Source: Streptomyces shenzhenensis
Lineage (GTDB): Bacteria > Actinomycetota > Actinomycetes > Streptomycetales > Streptomycetaceae
DNA: 64,000 nt
Reading direction: 5' to 3'
NCBI RefSeq assembly: GCF_021462265.1
Contig: NZ_JAJONF010000008.1
Location: 202,667-266,666, forward strand
Positions 17,681 to 27,591 of the stretch are shown piece by piece (within the stretch, counting starts at the first letter, position 1; each line of letters begins with the position of its first letter). The notes below the pieces were generated by a model, which made no database searches, was not told the origin of the DNA, and saw nothing but the letters and a program-made list of their open reading frames with translations. Made by a program: the position numbers and the translations under genes.

Positions 17681-17901
17681 GCGTGGACCTTTCTCACGCG
17701 GGTGCCGCATGCCCCGCTGTTCGCGCAGCCGCCGGCCGCGGTCGCGTGCTCCCGGGACTTCGCCCCGCGGGCGCGGTACCAGGCGGTACCGGCCGTCAGC
17801 AGCCGGGCCGCCCCCGCCCGGGATCCCCGGGCGAAGGACAGCACGGCGACACCCGCGGCCAGGAGGCGGATGCCCGCGACGGCGACGGCTCGGCGGAACA
17901 T
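17677..17901 (-). CDS. Small membrane protein coupled to the flavohemoglobin
   Basis: A 74-residue protein starting MFRRAVAVAGIRLLAAGVAV at ATG 17901, seven bases after AGGAGG, which makes the start convincing. One N-terminal hydrophobic helix (about 5-24) is followed by a basic, Cys-containing tail (GGCANSGACGTRV). Its TGA overlaps the ATG of the flavohemoglobin. The paired Cys and the coupling suggest a redox or localisation role, but no family was recognised. Confidence 0.6.
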   Translation of the reverse strand: MFRRAVAVAGIRLLAAGVAVLSFARGSRAGAARLLTAGTAWYRARGAKSREHATAAGGCANSGACGTRVRKVHA

Positions 17902-18206
17902 CGGTGCCCTCCTGCCGGCTCTCGTGGTGCGTGCGCCCTGACCGTCACGGATGCCGAACGGCCACGCGCGACGGCATGTCCGCGGTCCCGTCGTCGGCAC
18001 CCTCGGGAGGAGGCCGGAGACCGCCTCCGCATCTCATCACCGGGAGGCGGCGCACCGGCAGTGCCGACAGGCCCCCTGTGGCAGGGACTTTGGGCCCTGG
18101 TGGAAACCGGCGCGCCGTGCCGTCGGCCGGCGCCCGGGCCTGCGGACGGGCGTGCGGCCCCGCTCGCGGGCCGGGCTTCCCGGGCCGTGGCGGGGCCGGC
18201 CGGGGG
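17902..18206. promoter_or_regulatory. Spacer upstream of the flavohemoglobin pair
   Basis: No gene. It contains a candidate hypoxia/NO box at 18084-18097 and very GC-rich sequence close to the pruA stop; nothing else is assigned. Confidence 0.5.
18084..18097. promoter_or_regulatory. DevR/OsdR-like dormancy box
   Basis: GGGACTTTGGGCCC resembles the mycobacterial dormancy box (GGGACTTNNGNCCC type). It lies about 185 bases upstream of the small membrane gene and flavohemoglobin, which fits hypoxia or nitric-oxide control. The match is by eye. Confidence 0.45.
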
Positions 18207-19838
18207 TCAGCCCATGTGCGGGTACGCGTAGTCGGTCGGCGGGACCAGGGTCTCCTTGATCGCGCGGGTCAGGGTCCAGCGCAGCAGGTTCTGCGGGGCG
18301 CCGGCCTTGTCGTTGGTGCCGGAGGCGCGGCCGCCGCCGAAGGGCTGCTGGCCGACGACGGCGCCGGTCGACTTGTCGTTGATGTAGAAGTTGCCGGCCG
18401 CGTAGCGCAGCTTCTCCATCGTGTACGCCGCCGCCGCGCGGTCGTTGGAGATGACCGAACCGGTCAGCGCATAGTCGGACACCGACTCCATCTGCGTCAG
18501 CATCTCGTCGTACTTGTCGTCCTCGTAGACGTGTACGGCGAGGAACGGGCCGAAGTACTCGGTGCGGAAGACCTCGTTCTCCGGGTCGCTGCAGACGACG
18601 ACCGTCGGGCGGACGAAGTAGCCCACCGAGTCGTCGTAGGAGCCGCCCGCGACGATCTCGCAGGACGGGTCGGTCTTCGCGCGGTCGATCGCGGCCTTGT
18701 TCTTGGCGAAGGCACGCTCGTCGATCACGGCGCCGATGAAGTTCGACAGGTCGGTGACGTCACCCATGGTCAGGTAGTCGACCTCGGCGGTGAACTCCTC
18801 GCGGAAGCCGTTGTTCCAGATGGACGCGGGGAGGTACGCGCGGGAGGTCGCCGAGCACTTCTGGCCCTGGTACTCGAAGGCACCGCGGGTGAGGGCCGTC
18901 TTGAGGACGGCCCGGTCGGCGCTCGGGTGGGCGACGAGGAAGTCCTTGCCGCCGGTCTCGCCGACCAGACGCGGGTACGAGCGGTACTTCTCGATGTTCT
19001 CGCCGACCGTCTTCCACAGGTACTGGAAGGTCTTGGTGGAGCCGGTGAAGTGGATACCGGCCAGGTCCCGGTGGACCAGCGCGACCTTCGACACCTCGAT
19101 GCCGTCGCCGGTGACGAGGTTGATGACGCCCTTGGGCAGTCCCGCCTCCTCCAGCAGCCGCATGAGCAGGACGGCCGCGTGGGTCTGGGTCGGGGACGGC
19201 TTCCAGACCACGACGTTGCCCATGAGGGCGGGAGCCGTCGGCAGGTTGCCTGCGATCGCGGTGAAGTTGAACGGCGTGATCGCGTAGACGAAGCCCTCCA
19301 GCGGGCGGTGGTCGAGGCGGTTCCAGACGCCCGGGGAGTTGGCCGGGGGCTGCTCGGCGAGGATCTGACGGGCGTAGTGGACGTTGAACCGCCAGAAGTC
19401 GATCAGCTCGCAGGGCGCGTCGATCTCGGCCTGCTGGGCGGTCTTGGACTGGCCGAGCATGGTGGCGGCCGCGATGGTCTCGCGCCAGGGGCCGGCGAGC
19501 AGTTCGGCGGCGCGCAGGATGATCGCGGCGCGGTCGTCGAAGGACATCGCGCGCCAGGCGGGCGCGGCGGCGAGGGCCGCGTCGATCGCGTCCTGGGCGT
19601 CCTGCCGGGTGGCGTGCCGGCCAGTGCCGATGACGGCCTTGTGGTTGTGCGGCTGGACGACCTGGAAGGGCTCGCCGCCGCCGAGGCGCTTCTCACCGCC
19701 GATGGTCATCGGCAGCTCGATCGGGTTCTCGGCGAGCTCCTTGAGCTTCGCCTCCAGGCGGGTGCGCTCGGCGGAGCCGGGGGCGTAGCCGTGCACCGGC
19801 TCGTTGACGGGGGTGGGGACCTGGGTCACAGCGTCCAT
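18207..19838 (-). CDS. pruA: 1-Pyrroline-5-carboxylate dehydrogenase
   Basis: NAD-dependent oxidation of glutamate-gamma-semialdehyde to glutamate, the second step of proline catabolism; 543 residues, aldehyde dehydrogenase superfamily. Cofactor and active-site blocks are clear: TPFNFTAIAGNLPTAPALMG, LVGETGGKDF for the general-base Glu, and QGQKCSATSRAY for the nucleophilic Cys. ATG 19838 is preceded by AAGAGG. It follows putB on the same strand with a 385-base spacer holding a duplicated piece of putB, so the two genes may no longer be a tight operon. Confidence 0.94.
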   Translation of the reverse strand: MDAVTQVPTPVNEPVHGYAPGSAERTRLEAKLKELAENPIELPMTIGGEKRLGGGEPFQVVQPHNHKAVIGTGRHATRQDAQDAIDAALAAAPAWRAMSFDDRAAIILRAAELLAGPWRETIAAATMLGQSKTAQQAEIDAPCELIDFWRFNVHYARQILAEQPPANSPGVWNRLDHRPLEGFVYAITPFNFTAIAGNLPTAPALMGNVVVWKPSPTQTHAAVLLMRLLEEAGLPKGVINLVTGDGIEVSKVALVHRDLAGIHFTGSTKTFQYLWKTVGENIEKYRSYPRLVGETGGKDFLVAHPSADRAVLKTALTRGAFEYQGQKCSATSRAYLPASIWNNGFREEFTAEVDYLTMGDVTDLSNFIGAVIDERAFAKNKAAIDRAKTDPSCEIVAGGSYDDSVGYFVRPTVVVCSDPENEVFRTEYFGPFLAVHVYEDDKYDEMLTQMESVSDYALTGSVISNDRAAAAYTMEKLRYAAGNFYINDKSTGAVVGQQPFGGGRASGTNDKAGAPQNLLRWTLTRAIKETLVPPTDYAYPHMG

Positions 19839-20223
19839 GGGTTACCTCTTCCGAGTGATTCCCTGGCTTCAGCCCGAGGGAGCTGAAGCAGTTGCGTATG
19901 GTGAGCAGCGGTCAGGGCTTGACCGTCACGGACTCGCTGTGGCGAGCCATGAGAAGCCCCTTCGGGGGCGGAGTCACGGGATCCGTAACTCCTTTCCACG
20001 GATCTGGGTCCGGCTCAGCCGGCCGCAGGGCTGCGGCTGTTGGCCTCCGAAACTCCTCGGAGACCGACAGCCGTGGCTCATCCAGCGCGATCACCCCTTG
20101 CTGATCATCGAGCGGACGAAGAAGCGCAGGTTGGCAGGCTTCTCCGCGAGCCTGCGCATGCTGTGCCCTCCCGGGGGGCAACCCCCGGACCCCTGGCCGG
20201 GGCCACGGCACAGGTCGGTCGCA
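19839..20223. other. putB-pruA spacer with duplicated putB 3' end
   Basis: No intact gene. Positions 20118-20160 are an exact 43-base copy of putB codons at 20251-20293; read on the minus strand the copy encodes a second putB-like C-terminus ending RFFVRSMISKG. Directly next to it, 20161-20213 is a hairpin with CTGTGCC / GGCACAG outer arms and a CCGGGGG / CCCCCGG inner stem. The remaining 230 bases presumably hold the pruA promoter. Confidence 0.7.
20118..20160 (-). repeat. Direct repeat of the putB 3' end
   Basis: Identical over 43 bases to 20251-20293 and offset by 133 bases. It encodes MRRLAEKPANLRFF in both places; beyond it the copies diverge (VRSMISKG here, LRSMITHG at the annotated putB end). 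Confidence 0.9.
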
Positions 20224-21204
20224 TCAGCCATGAGTGATCATGCTCCGCAGGAAGAAGCGCAGGTTGGCAGGCTTCTCCGCGAGCCTGCGCATGAAGTAGC
20301 CGTACCAGTCGGTGCCGTAGGCGGTGTAGACGCGCATCCGGTGGCCCTCGGCGGCCAGGCGCAGGTGCTCGTCGCCGCGGATGCCGTACAGCATCTGGAA
20401 CTCGTACTCGTCGGGCTTGCGGCCGGCGCGCCGGGCGAGTTCCTGGGCGACGGAGATGAGGCGCGGGTCGTGGGAGCCGACCATCGGGTACCCCGCGCCC
20501 TCCATCAGGGTCTTCAGGATCCGCACGTACGCCTTGTCGATCTCGTGCTTCTGCTGGTAGGCGACCTCGGCGGGCTCCTTGTAGGCGCCCTTGACCAGCC
20601 GGACCCGGCTGCCCGCGGCGGCGAGACGCCGGGCGTCGGCCTCGGTGCGGAAGAGGTAGGCCTGGATGACGCAGCCGGTCTGCGGGAAGTCCTTCCGCAG
20701 TTCCTCGTGGATGGCGAACATCGAGTCGAGGGTGGTGTGGTCCTCGGCGTCGAGGGTGACGGTCGTACCGATGGCGGCGGCGGCCTCGACGACCGGGCGG
20801 ACGTTGGCGAGGGCCAGTTCGTGGCCTTCGTCGAATGTAGGGGCGGGCCCGGAGGGCCCTTCGAACAGGGCGGTGGTGGGCGACGGGAGGGCCTGCCCGA
20901 ACATGGACAGCTTGACCGACATCTCGACCCGCTCGCCGAGGTCCAGCTCGCGCAGCCGGTCGATCAGCGCGAGATAGGCGTCCCGGGCGGCGGCGGCCTG
21001 CTCGGGGGTCGTGATGTCCTCACCCACGACGTCCATCGTCAGCTCCAGGCCGCGGCCCGTGAGCTCCTCGATGATCGGGACGATGTCGGCGACCGACTCC
21101 CCGGGGATGAAGCGGTCGACGACCTGCTTCGTCACCGGGGCCGCCGAGATCAGACGTCGCATCCGGTCGCTGCGCGAAGCGGCGAGAATCACGGGACCCA
21201 GCAC
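20224..21204 (-). CDS. putB: Proline dehydrogenase
   Basis: FAD-dependent oxidation of proline to pyrroline-5-carboxylate at the membrane surface; 326 residues, monofunctional actinobacterial type. A TIM-barrel with SVKLSMFGQA, TVTLDAEDHTTLDS, RLVKGAYKEPAE and FQMLYGIRGDEHLRLA is followed by the conserved tail MRRLAEKPANLRFF. The GTG at 21204 lies six bases after GGAGG; upstream readings are not supported. The last four residues differ from the nearby duplicated copy, so the present C-terminus may be secondary. It is divergent from putR. Confidence 0.92.
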   Translation of the reverse strand: MLGPVILAASRSDRMRRLISAAPVTKQVVDRFIPGESVADIVPIIEELTGRGLELTMDVVGEDITTPEQAAAARDAYLALIDRLRELDLGERVEMSVKLSMFGQALPSPTTALFEGPSGPAPTFDEGHELALANVRPVVEAAAAIGTTVTLDAEDHTTLDSMFAIHEELRKDFPQTGCVIQAYLFRTEADARRLAAAGSRVRLVKGAYKEPAEVAYQQKHEIDKAYVRILKTLMEGAGYPMVGSHDPRLISVAQELARRAGRKPDEYEFQMLYGIRGDEHLRLAAEGHRMRVYTAYGTDWYGYFMRRLAEKPANLRFFLRSMITHG

Positions 21205-21387
21205 GGGGCACCTCCACAGCACATGCCAGACAGGCCGCGATCCGACGGTTGTGGACACGGCACGGGGAACCACCGTGAAAGTTAAGGATCCCTCCCGATC
21301 GTGGGCCATCGACAGCTGTCACGCATCCGTGCCGCGGATCTCAGACAGATGTATGAAGGCGGCCGTGAATTGCGGGAGAATGCCCGG

Positions 21388-22641
21388 GTGACGTCGGAAT
21401 TCAAGGGTGACTACCAGGAGCTGGTCGACGAGATCTCGGAGCTGCTGGGCGTCCCGGCGACCCTGGAGAACCGCGACTTCGAGCTGATCGCCTTCGGCGC
21501 GTACGACAGTGAGGGCGACCTCGATCCGTCGGCGCTGGACCCGGTCCGCACCCGCTCGATCCTGACCCGGCGCTCCACGGCGGCGGTCCGCACCTGGTTC
21601 GAGGGCTTCGGCATCACCCGGGCGGCCGCACCGGTCCGGATCCCGCCGACCCCGGAGGCCGGGGTGTACCGGGGGCGGATCTGTCTGCCGGTACGCCATC
21701 GGGGCGTCGTCCTCGGCTACGTCTGGCTGCTCGACTCCGAGCCGGGCCCGACGGACGCCCAGCTGGCCGCCGCCATGGGGGTGGCCGGGCGGATCGGGGC
21801 GCTGCTCGCGGACGAGGCGCAGGCGGGGGCGGGGCTGGGCCGGGAGCTGCGGGCGGTGCTGGTCGCGGAGGGCGGCTGGCAGCGGGAGATGGCGGTGGCC
21901 GAACTCCGTACCGCCCTCGGGGCCCGCGCGGACGGACCGCACACCCTGCTCTGTGCCGCCCCCTGGCCGGCCGCCGCCCCGGACGACGCCCCCTCCCCGC
22001 GCACGGTCCCGCACGCCACCGCGCTGTGCGTCCTGCCCTGGGGAGCCGCCGGCCACAGCCTCGCCGTGCTGGTCCGGCTGCGCAGCACGGACACGGCCAC
22101 CCCCGCCCTGACGGCCGCCGCCCGGCTGCTCAAGGAGGCGGAGGAGGCCCGGTCGGCGGCCGCCCGGGGGGCCGGGGGGCGGCCGGCGGCGGGGGCCGCG
22201 GGATCCGCGGGACCGGTGCCTGCGGTGCAGGACTGCGCCGTGGGCGTGGGCGAGGCCCGGACCGGCCTGGCGGAGCTGGGCGCGGTCTGGCAGGAGGCGT
22301 CGGCGGCCGCCCGGGCCGCGCTGGCGGAGCCGCGGTTCGGGCCGGTCGCGCGGTGGGCGGACATCGGCCCGTACCGCCTGCTGACCGCGCTGCCGCCACA
22401 GGCGTCCCACGACCGGGCCGTGGCCCCGCTGCTCACCCCGGCCCACCACGAACTGGCCCGTACCGCCGAGGTCTACCTCGACCACGCGGGCCAGGCGGGC
22501 CGCACGGCCACCGCGCTCGGCGTCCACCGGCAGACCCTGTACTACCGCCTCTCGCGCGTCGAACAGCTCACCGGCCTCGACCTGGACGACGGCGAGGACC
22601 GGCTGCTGCTGCACATGGCACTGAAGAGGGCGCGGCTGTAA
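21388..22641 (+). CDS. putR: PucR-family regulator of proline catabolism
   Basis: A 417-residue transcription factor. The N-terminal and central parts form the PucR-type sensory region, and the C-terminus has the family HTH ([20 protein letters not shown]). GTG 21388 has GGGAG nine bases upstream and gives the expected start [16 protein letters not shown]; an ATG at 21349 is less supported. It is divergent from putB across about 180 bases, consistent with activating putB-pruA in response to proline, as known for PutR-type proteins. The Ala/Gly-rich linker at about 255-300 is probably flexible. Confidence 0.85.
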   Translation: MTSEFKGDYQELVDEISELLGVPATLENRDFELIAFGAYDSEGDLDPSALDPVRTRSILTRRSTAAVRTWFEGFGITRAAAPVRIPPTPEAGVYRGRICLPVRHRGVVLGYVWLLDSEPGPTDAQLAAAMGVAGRIGALLADEAQAGAGLGRELRAVLVAEGGWQREMAVAELRTALGARADGPHTLLCAAPWPAAAPDDAPSPRTVPHATALCVLPWGAAGHSLAVLVRLRSTDTATPALTAAARLLKEAEEARSAAARGAGGRPAAGAAGSAGPVPAVQDCAVGVGEARTGLAELGAVWQEASAAARAALAEPRFGPVARWADIGPYRLLTALPPQASHDRAVAPLLTPAHHELARTAEVYLDHAGQAGRTATALGVHRQTLYYRLSRVEQLTGLDLDDGEDRLLLHMALKRARL

Positions 22642-22682
22642 CCCACCCCCTCCGTCCGAGGCCCTGCTGCGGGCGGGACGGG

Positions 22683-22937
22683 TCACTTGCGAGTGGCGGC
22701 CTCGACGGTCTGGCGCAGGCCCTCAGTGAGCGCCTTGCCGTCGGGTGCGGTCGTCGGGTCGAAGGTCCACTGGGAGATCAGGTCCGACATCAGGGCCATG
22801 CAGCAGCGGCCGAGAGTGCTGGCGGCCTCGTCGGAGACGGCCTCCTCCGGTGCGTCCATCAGCAGCGAGACCAGCCCACGGCTGCCCTCGCGCTTCGCAT
22901 GGGACAAATCGCCGCCCGCCGCGTCCTTGGAGCCGCA
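22683..22937 (-). pseudogene. C-terminal remnant of a TetR-type regulator
   Basis: The frame ending at 22683 encodes DLSHAKREGSRGLVSLLMDA and continues to LRQTVEAATRK, which looks like the ligand-domain end of a TetR-family repressor. It has no HTH and is cut at 22937 by the right end of the tnpB element. Removing the element (22938-24289) joins it in frame to GVTLPGDVD at about 24319-24293. No convincing N-terminal HTH is seen beyond, so the gene was probably damaged further. Confidence 0.55.
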
Positions 22938-23060
22938 TTGACATCCTCCCCCTTATTAAAAGACGGGGATTCCAACCCAGGCGGGTTGAGGTTCACGGGC
23001 GCTCGAACGGCCGGTGGCCGTTGTCACCCCTCCGGCACCGGCTGTTCGCCGGGGGCGGGG
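22938..23060 (-). ncRNA. Probable omega RNA scaffold of TnpB
   Basis: In this family the guide RNA overlaps the 3' end of tnpB and continues past it. Here the end GGAATCCCCGTCTTTTAATA followed by AGGGGGAGGATGTCAA fits the conserved hairpin and right end. The guide would begin at 22937 (TGCGGCTCCAAGGACGC). The 5' boundary given is a guess. Confidence 0.45.
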
Positions 23061-24245
23061 GATCCCGCCCTGTCCTGCCGCGACATTGATGCTTGCGTTC
23101 TCATCCGCGTTGCAGGTGAAGCCGCAGGACACGCAGACGAAGTCGGCTTGGCTCTTGCGCGACTTCTTCTCGATCCATCCGCAGGCACTGCACCGCAGAC
23201 TCGTGTAAGGCGCGGGAACATCCTCGACCCGGCCCGGAGCCTTCTGCTCCGTGCGCCGACGCAGCAGACCCCAGCCCTGAGCGAGGATGCCCCGGTTCAG
23301 CCCGGCCTTCTGCCGGACATTCCTGCCGGGCTGCTCGACGGTTCCCTTCGCCGAGCGGGTCATGTTCTTGATGTTCAACTTCTCGAAACGCACCAGGCCG
23401 TACGACCTGGCAAGCATGGTGCTGGTCTTCTCGCACCAGTCCTTGCGCCGATTCGCCTCGCGCGCCTTCAACCGGGCGACCTTCGCGTGCCCGGCGGCCT
23501 TGGCCTCACTGCCCTTGGGGGCGTGGGCGGCACGCCGCTGGTGTTTGCGGATCTGTGCCCGCTCTCTGACCGTGAGCTGGGGGCAGTTGAGTTTGCGGCC
23601 GTCGGACAGAGCGGCGGTGATGGTCACGCCCCGGTCGATGCCGATGACCTCACCCGTGGCCAGCACGTCGATGGGTTCAGGGACGACGGCGAACGCGATA
23701 TGCCACTGTCCGTTACGGAAGGTGACCCGGAACGTCTTCGCGGCGGGCAGTTCGGCACGAGTGAGACGGAAACGCACCCAGCTGCAGCCGGGTACCTTCA
23801 CCTGCGCCCACCGCCGGTTCAGCCTCTGCACGACCACGGAGCGGGCCATCACCTGCTTACCAGTCTTCGGGTTCAGCCTCGCCCTGCCGTCCGGCTCGAA
23901 CTCGGGCACGCGGTCAGTACCGATGACGCGGAAGCCCTCGTGCACGTGCTTGCTGCGCCAGGTCGGCTCGCCAAATCCGGAGGTGAAGCGGGCGTTCCTG
24001 GCCTTTGCGAAGTCCTTCAGGGCCTGCTGTTGCACGTCCGCGTTCCCGGCTGCCAGCCACTCGTTCTCACACCGGGCTTCGGTCAGCTGGCGGCACTGCT
24101 CCGCAAAACCGGGCGCGGACCCGCGGCCCGGCCTCCAATACGCATGCTGCTCCACCGCCAAGTTCCACACGTACCGGGCGTGCGCGCAGTGCAGCAGCAT
24201 CTGCTCCACCTGCACGGGCGTCGGGTACATCCGGAAACGCGACAT
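22956..24245 (-). CDS. tnpB: TnpB RNA-guided nuclease
   Basis: A 429-residue TnpB (OrfB_IS605), the compact relative of Cas12. The N-terminal HTH_OrfB region (MSRFRMYPTPVQVEQMLLHC) is followed by the RuvC parts: Asp in VIGIDRG, Glu in LVRFEKLNIKNM, and Asp in CNADENASINVA. The zinc ribbon is complete (CSACG and CVSCGF). All three catalytic acids are present, so the nuclease may be active. ATG 24245 lacks a strong binding site. The gene ends inside the right-end hairpin (WVGIPVF), as is typical when the guide scaffold overlaps the coding sequence. Confidence 0.92.
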   Translation of the reverse strand: MSRFRMYPTPVQVEQMLLHCAHARYVWNLAVEQHAYWRPGRGSAPGFAEQCRQLTEARCENEWLAAGNADVQQQALKDFAKARNARFTSGFGEPTWRSKHVHEGFRVIGTDRVPEFEPDGRARLNPKTGKQVMARSVVVQRLNRRWAQVKVPGCSWVRFRLTRAELPAAKTFRVTFRNGQWHIAFAVVPEPIDVLATGEVIGIDRGVTITAALSDGRKLNCPQLTVRERAQIRKHQRRAAHAPKGSEAKAAGHAKVARLKAREANRRKDWCEKTSTMLARSYGLVRFEKLNIKNMTRSAKGTVEQPGRNVRQKAGLNRGILAQGWGLLRRRTEQKAPGRVEDVPAPYTSLRCSACGWIEKKSRKSQADFVCVSCGFTCNADENASINVAAGQGGIPRPRRTAGAGGVTTATGRSSAREPQPAWVGIPVF

Positions 24246-24289
24246 GCCACGAAACTAGCCACCACGTTCCCCACCCGTGCACGCCTTCG

Positions 24290-24633
24290 ATCAACATCAC
24301 CCGGGAGAGTGACCCCCACGCCCCGCCGTCCAGGCCCCCCGACCGCACGGCCTTCGACTCACCGCCACCACTGACCGTACGAGGTCGCCCGCAGGTCCAC
24401 GGATGGAGACGAGGAATCGTAGGCGAGGTTGGTCCGTCGCAGGCGCTTCACCACGATGGGCACGAGATGCCTGCGGCGGGGCCTGGGAGACGCTGGGCGG
24501 CGACTTGGCCGGGCCGAACCGGTTCCGGACGGCAGCGGGGGGGGCGTGAGCCTGCGCAAGGACAGGTAGGTGGACAGCAGAACGCCGGTCGGCTGAGGAG
24601 CTCTCACCCGACCGGCGTTCTTGATGCGTTGCG
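24290..24633. other. Flank of the IS and serA 3' spacer
   Basis: It contains the presumed target motif TTGAT (24290-24294), then about 280 bases in which I see no gene, and the serA terminator at 24579-24621. Weak frames here have no binding site or recognisable product. Confidence 0.5.
24579..24621 (-). terminator. Terminator after serA
   Basis: AGAACGCCGGTCGG (24579-24592) and its exact complement (24608-24621) give a 14-bp stem with a 15-base loop, 13 bases past the serA stop. Confidence 0.8.
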
Positions 24634-26223
24634 TCAGACCAGGTTCACCGAACGAGCCGACGTCGCCCCGATCTCCGCCTCCACCTCGGCCAGTACGCCG
24701 GGCGCCACCGTGTCGTCGACGGTGAGGACGGCCAACGCCTCGCCGCCCGCCGCCGCGCGCGCGACCTGCATGCCGGCGATGTTGATGCCGGCCTCCCCGA
24801 GGATGCGGCCCACGGTGCCGACAACGCCCGGCCGGTCCTCGTAGCGCAGCACCAGCAGGTGGTCGGCGACCGCGAGATCGACGTCGTACTCGCCGACCGC
24901 GACGATCTTCTGCACGTTCTTCGGGCCGGCCAGCGTGCCCGAGACCGCGACCTCCTCGCCGCCCGCGAGGGTGCCGCGCACGGTGACGACGTTGCGGTGG
25001 TCGGCCGACTCCGAGCTGGTCGTCAGCCGTACCTCGACACCGCGCTCCTGCGCGAACAGCGGGGCGTTGACGTACGACACCGTCTCGTCGACGACGTCCT
25101 CGAAGACACCCTTGAGCGCGGACAGCTCCAGCACCTTCACGTCGTGCTGGGTGATCTCGCCGTAGACCTCGACGTCGAGGCGGACCGCGACCTCACCGGC
25201 GAGCGCGGTGAAGATACGGCCCAGGCGCTCGGCGAGGGGCAGGCCCGGCTTGACGTCCTCGGCGATGACACCGCCCTGGACGTTCACCGCGTCCGGGACC
25301 AGCTCGCCGGCGAGGGCGAGGCGGACGGACCTGGCGACCGCGATGCCCGCCTTCTCCTGGGCCTCGTCGGTGGAGGCGCCGAGGTGCGGGGTGCAGACGA
25401 CCTGGTCGAGCTCGAAGAGCGGGGAGTCGGTGCACGGCTCCTTGGCGTAGACGTCGAGGCCCGCGCCGGCCACCCGGCCCTCCTTGAGCGCCGCGTACAG
25501 CGCCTCCTCGTCGACGATGCCACCGCGCGCGGCGTTGACGATCCGCACCGACGGCTTGACCTTGCGCAGCGCCTCGTCGCCGATCAGACCGACCGTCTCG
25601 GGGGTCTTCGGAAGGTGCACGGTGATGAAGTCGGCGACTTCGAGCAGCTCGTCCAGCGACAGCACCTTGACGCCCATCTGCGCGGCGCGGGCGGGCTGGA
25701 TGTAGGGGTCGTACGCCACGACCTTCATGCCGAAGGCGGACATGCGCTGGGCGACCAGGGCACCGATGCGGCCGAGGCCGACGACACCGAGGGTCTTCTC
25801 GGCGAGCTCGACGCCGGTGTACTTGCTGCGCTTCCACTCGCCGTTCTTCAGCGCGGAGTTGGCCTGCGGAATGTGGCGGGCGCTGGAGATGAGCAGACCG
25901 CAGGCCAGTTCGGCGGCGGTCACGATGTTGGAGGTCGGGGCGTTGACGACCATCACGCCGGCCTTGGTGGCGGCGGAGACGTCGACGTTGTCCAGGCCGA
26001 CGCCGGCTCGGGCGACGACCTTCAGCTTCCTGGCGGCCGCGATGGCCTCGGCGTCGACCTTGGTGGCGGAGCGGATCAGGATCGCGTCCACGTCGGCGAT
26101 GGCGGGGAGCAGCTCGGCTCGGTCTGCTCCGTTCGCGTGCCGGATCTCGAAGTCCGGGCCCAGCGCGTCGACGGTGGCGGGCGACAGCTCTTCAGCGATG
26201 AGTACGACAGGTTTCGAGCTCAC
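24634..26223 (-). CDS. serA: D-3-Phosphoglycerate dehydrogenase
   Basis: NAD-dependent oxidation of 3-phosphoglycerate, the first step of serine synthesis; 529 residues, the long actinobacterial form. Domains: D-isomer 2-hydroxyacid dehydrogenase core with VVGLGRIGALVAQRM and VNAARGGIVDE, an intervening ASB domain (about 320-450) and a C-terminal ACT domain (LLVLRYEDRPGVVGTVGRIL) that usually gives serine feedback. GTG 26223 lies five bases after GAGGA. It follows ilvC on the same strand but a terminator separates them. Confidence 0.93.
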   Translation of the reverse strand: MSSKPVVLIAEELSPATVDALGPDFEIRHANGADRAELLPAIADVDAILIRSATKVDAEAIAAARKLKVVARAGVGLDNVDVSAATKAGVMVVNAPTSNIVTAAELACGLLISSARHIPQANSALKNGEWKRSKYTGVELAEKTLGVVGLGRIGALVAQRMSAFGMKVVAYDPYIQPARAAQMGVKVLSLDELLEVADFITVHLPKTPETVGLIGDEALRKVKPSVRIVNAARGGIVDEEALYAALKEGRVAGAGLDVYAKEPCTDSPLFELDQVVCTPHLGASTDEAQEKAGIAVARSVRLALAGELVPDAVNVQGGVIAEDVKPGLPLAERLGRIFTALAGEVAVRLDVEVYGEITQHDVKVLELSALKGVFEDVVDETVSYVNAPLFAQERGVEVRLTTSSESADHRNVVTVRGTLAGGEEVAVSGTLAGPKNVQKIVAVGEYDVDLAVADHLLVLRYEDRPGVVGTVGRILGEAGINIAGMQVARAAAGGEALAVLTVDDTVAPGVLAEVEAEIGATSARSVNLV

Positions 26224-26412
26224 GTGAGTCCTCACATGTCCAATGCGGACGGCCGTCCCGACGGCCGCAGGCGGTGGAGGTTGGCTAGCCGCGTGGAGAC
26301 GCACGACGCTGTGGGCCTGACGCGTATGTAGTACCGCAGTGTAGTGGCGTGGCGGAGGTCGTCCTGCGCCTCGGCGGAAGGATCACCCGTCTGGGATTCG
26401 ACGGGACGGACA

Positions 26413-26441
26413 ACAGGGCCGGGGCACCGCCCCGGCCCTGT
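26413..26441 (-). terminator. Terminator after ilvC
   Basis: ACAGGGCCGGGGC (26413-26425) and its perfect complement (26429-26441) form a 13-bp stem with a three-base loop just past the ilvC stop. Confidence 0.85.
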
Positions 26442-26451
26442 CACCTGGGGC

Positions 26452-27591
<1,140 letters not shown>

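Larger units (their letters stand above)
22938..24289 (-). mobile_element. tnpB-only IS605/IS1341-type element
   Basis: A 1.35-kb element with one gene, tnpB, and no Y1 transposase, so it would need TnpA in trans. The right end is placed at GATGTCAA (22945-22938, minus sense), directly after a hairpin with CCCC/GGGG arms. The left end is placed after TTGAT (24294-24290, minus sense), the target motif known for several elements of this family. There is no target duplication, as expected for this family. Confidence 0.65.

Noticed and set aside
14771..17941. 1056-residue plus-strand frame
   Set aside because: Runs antisense to leuB, the 43-residue gene and the flavohemoglobin, all of which have clear motifs; low-complexity translation.
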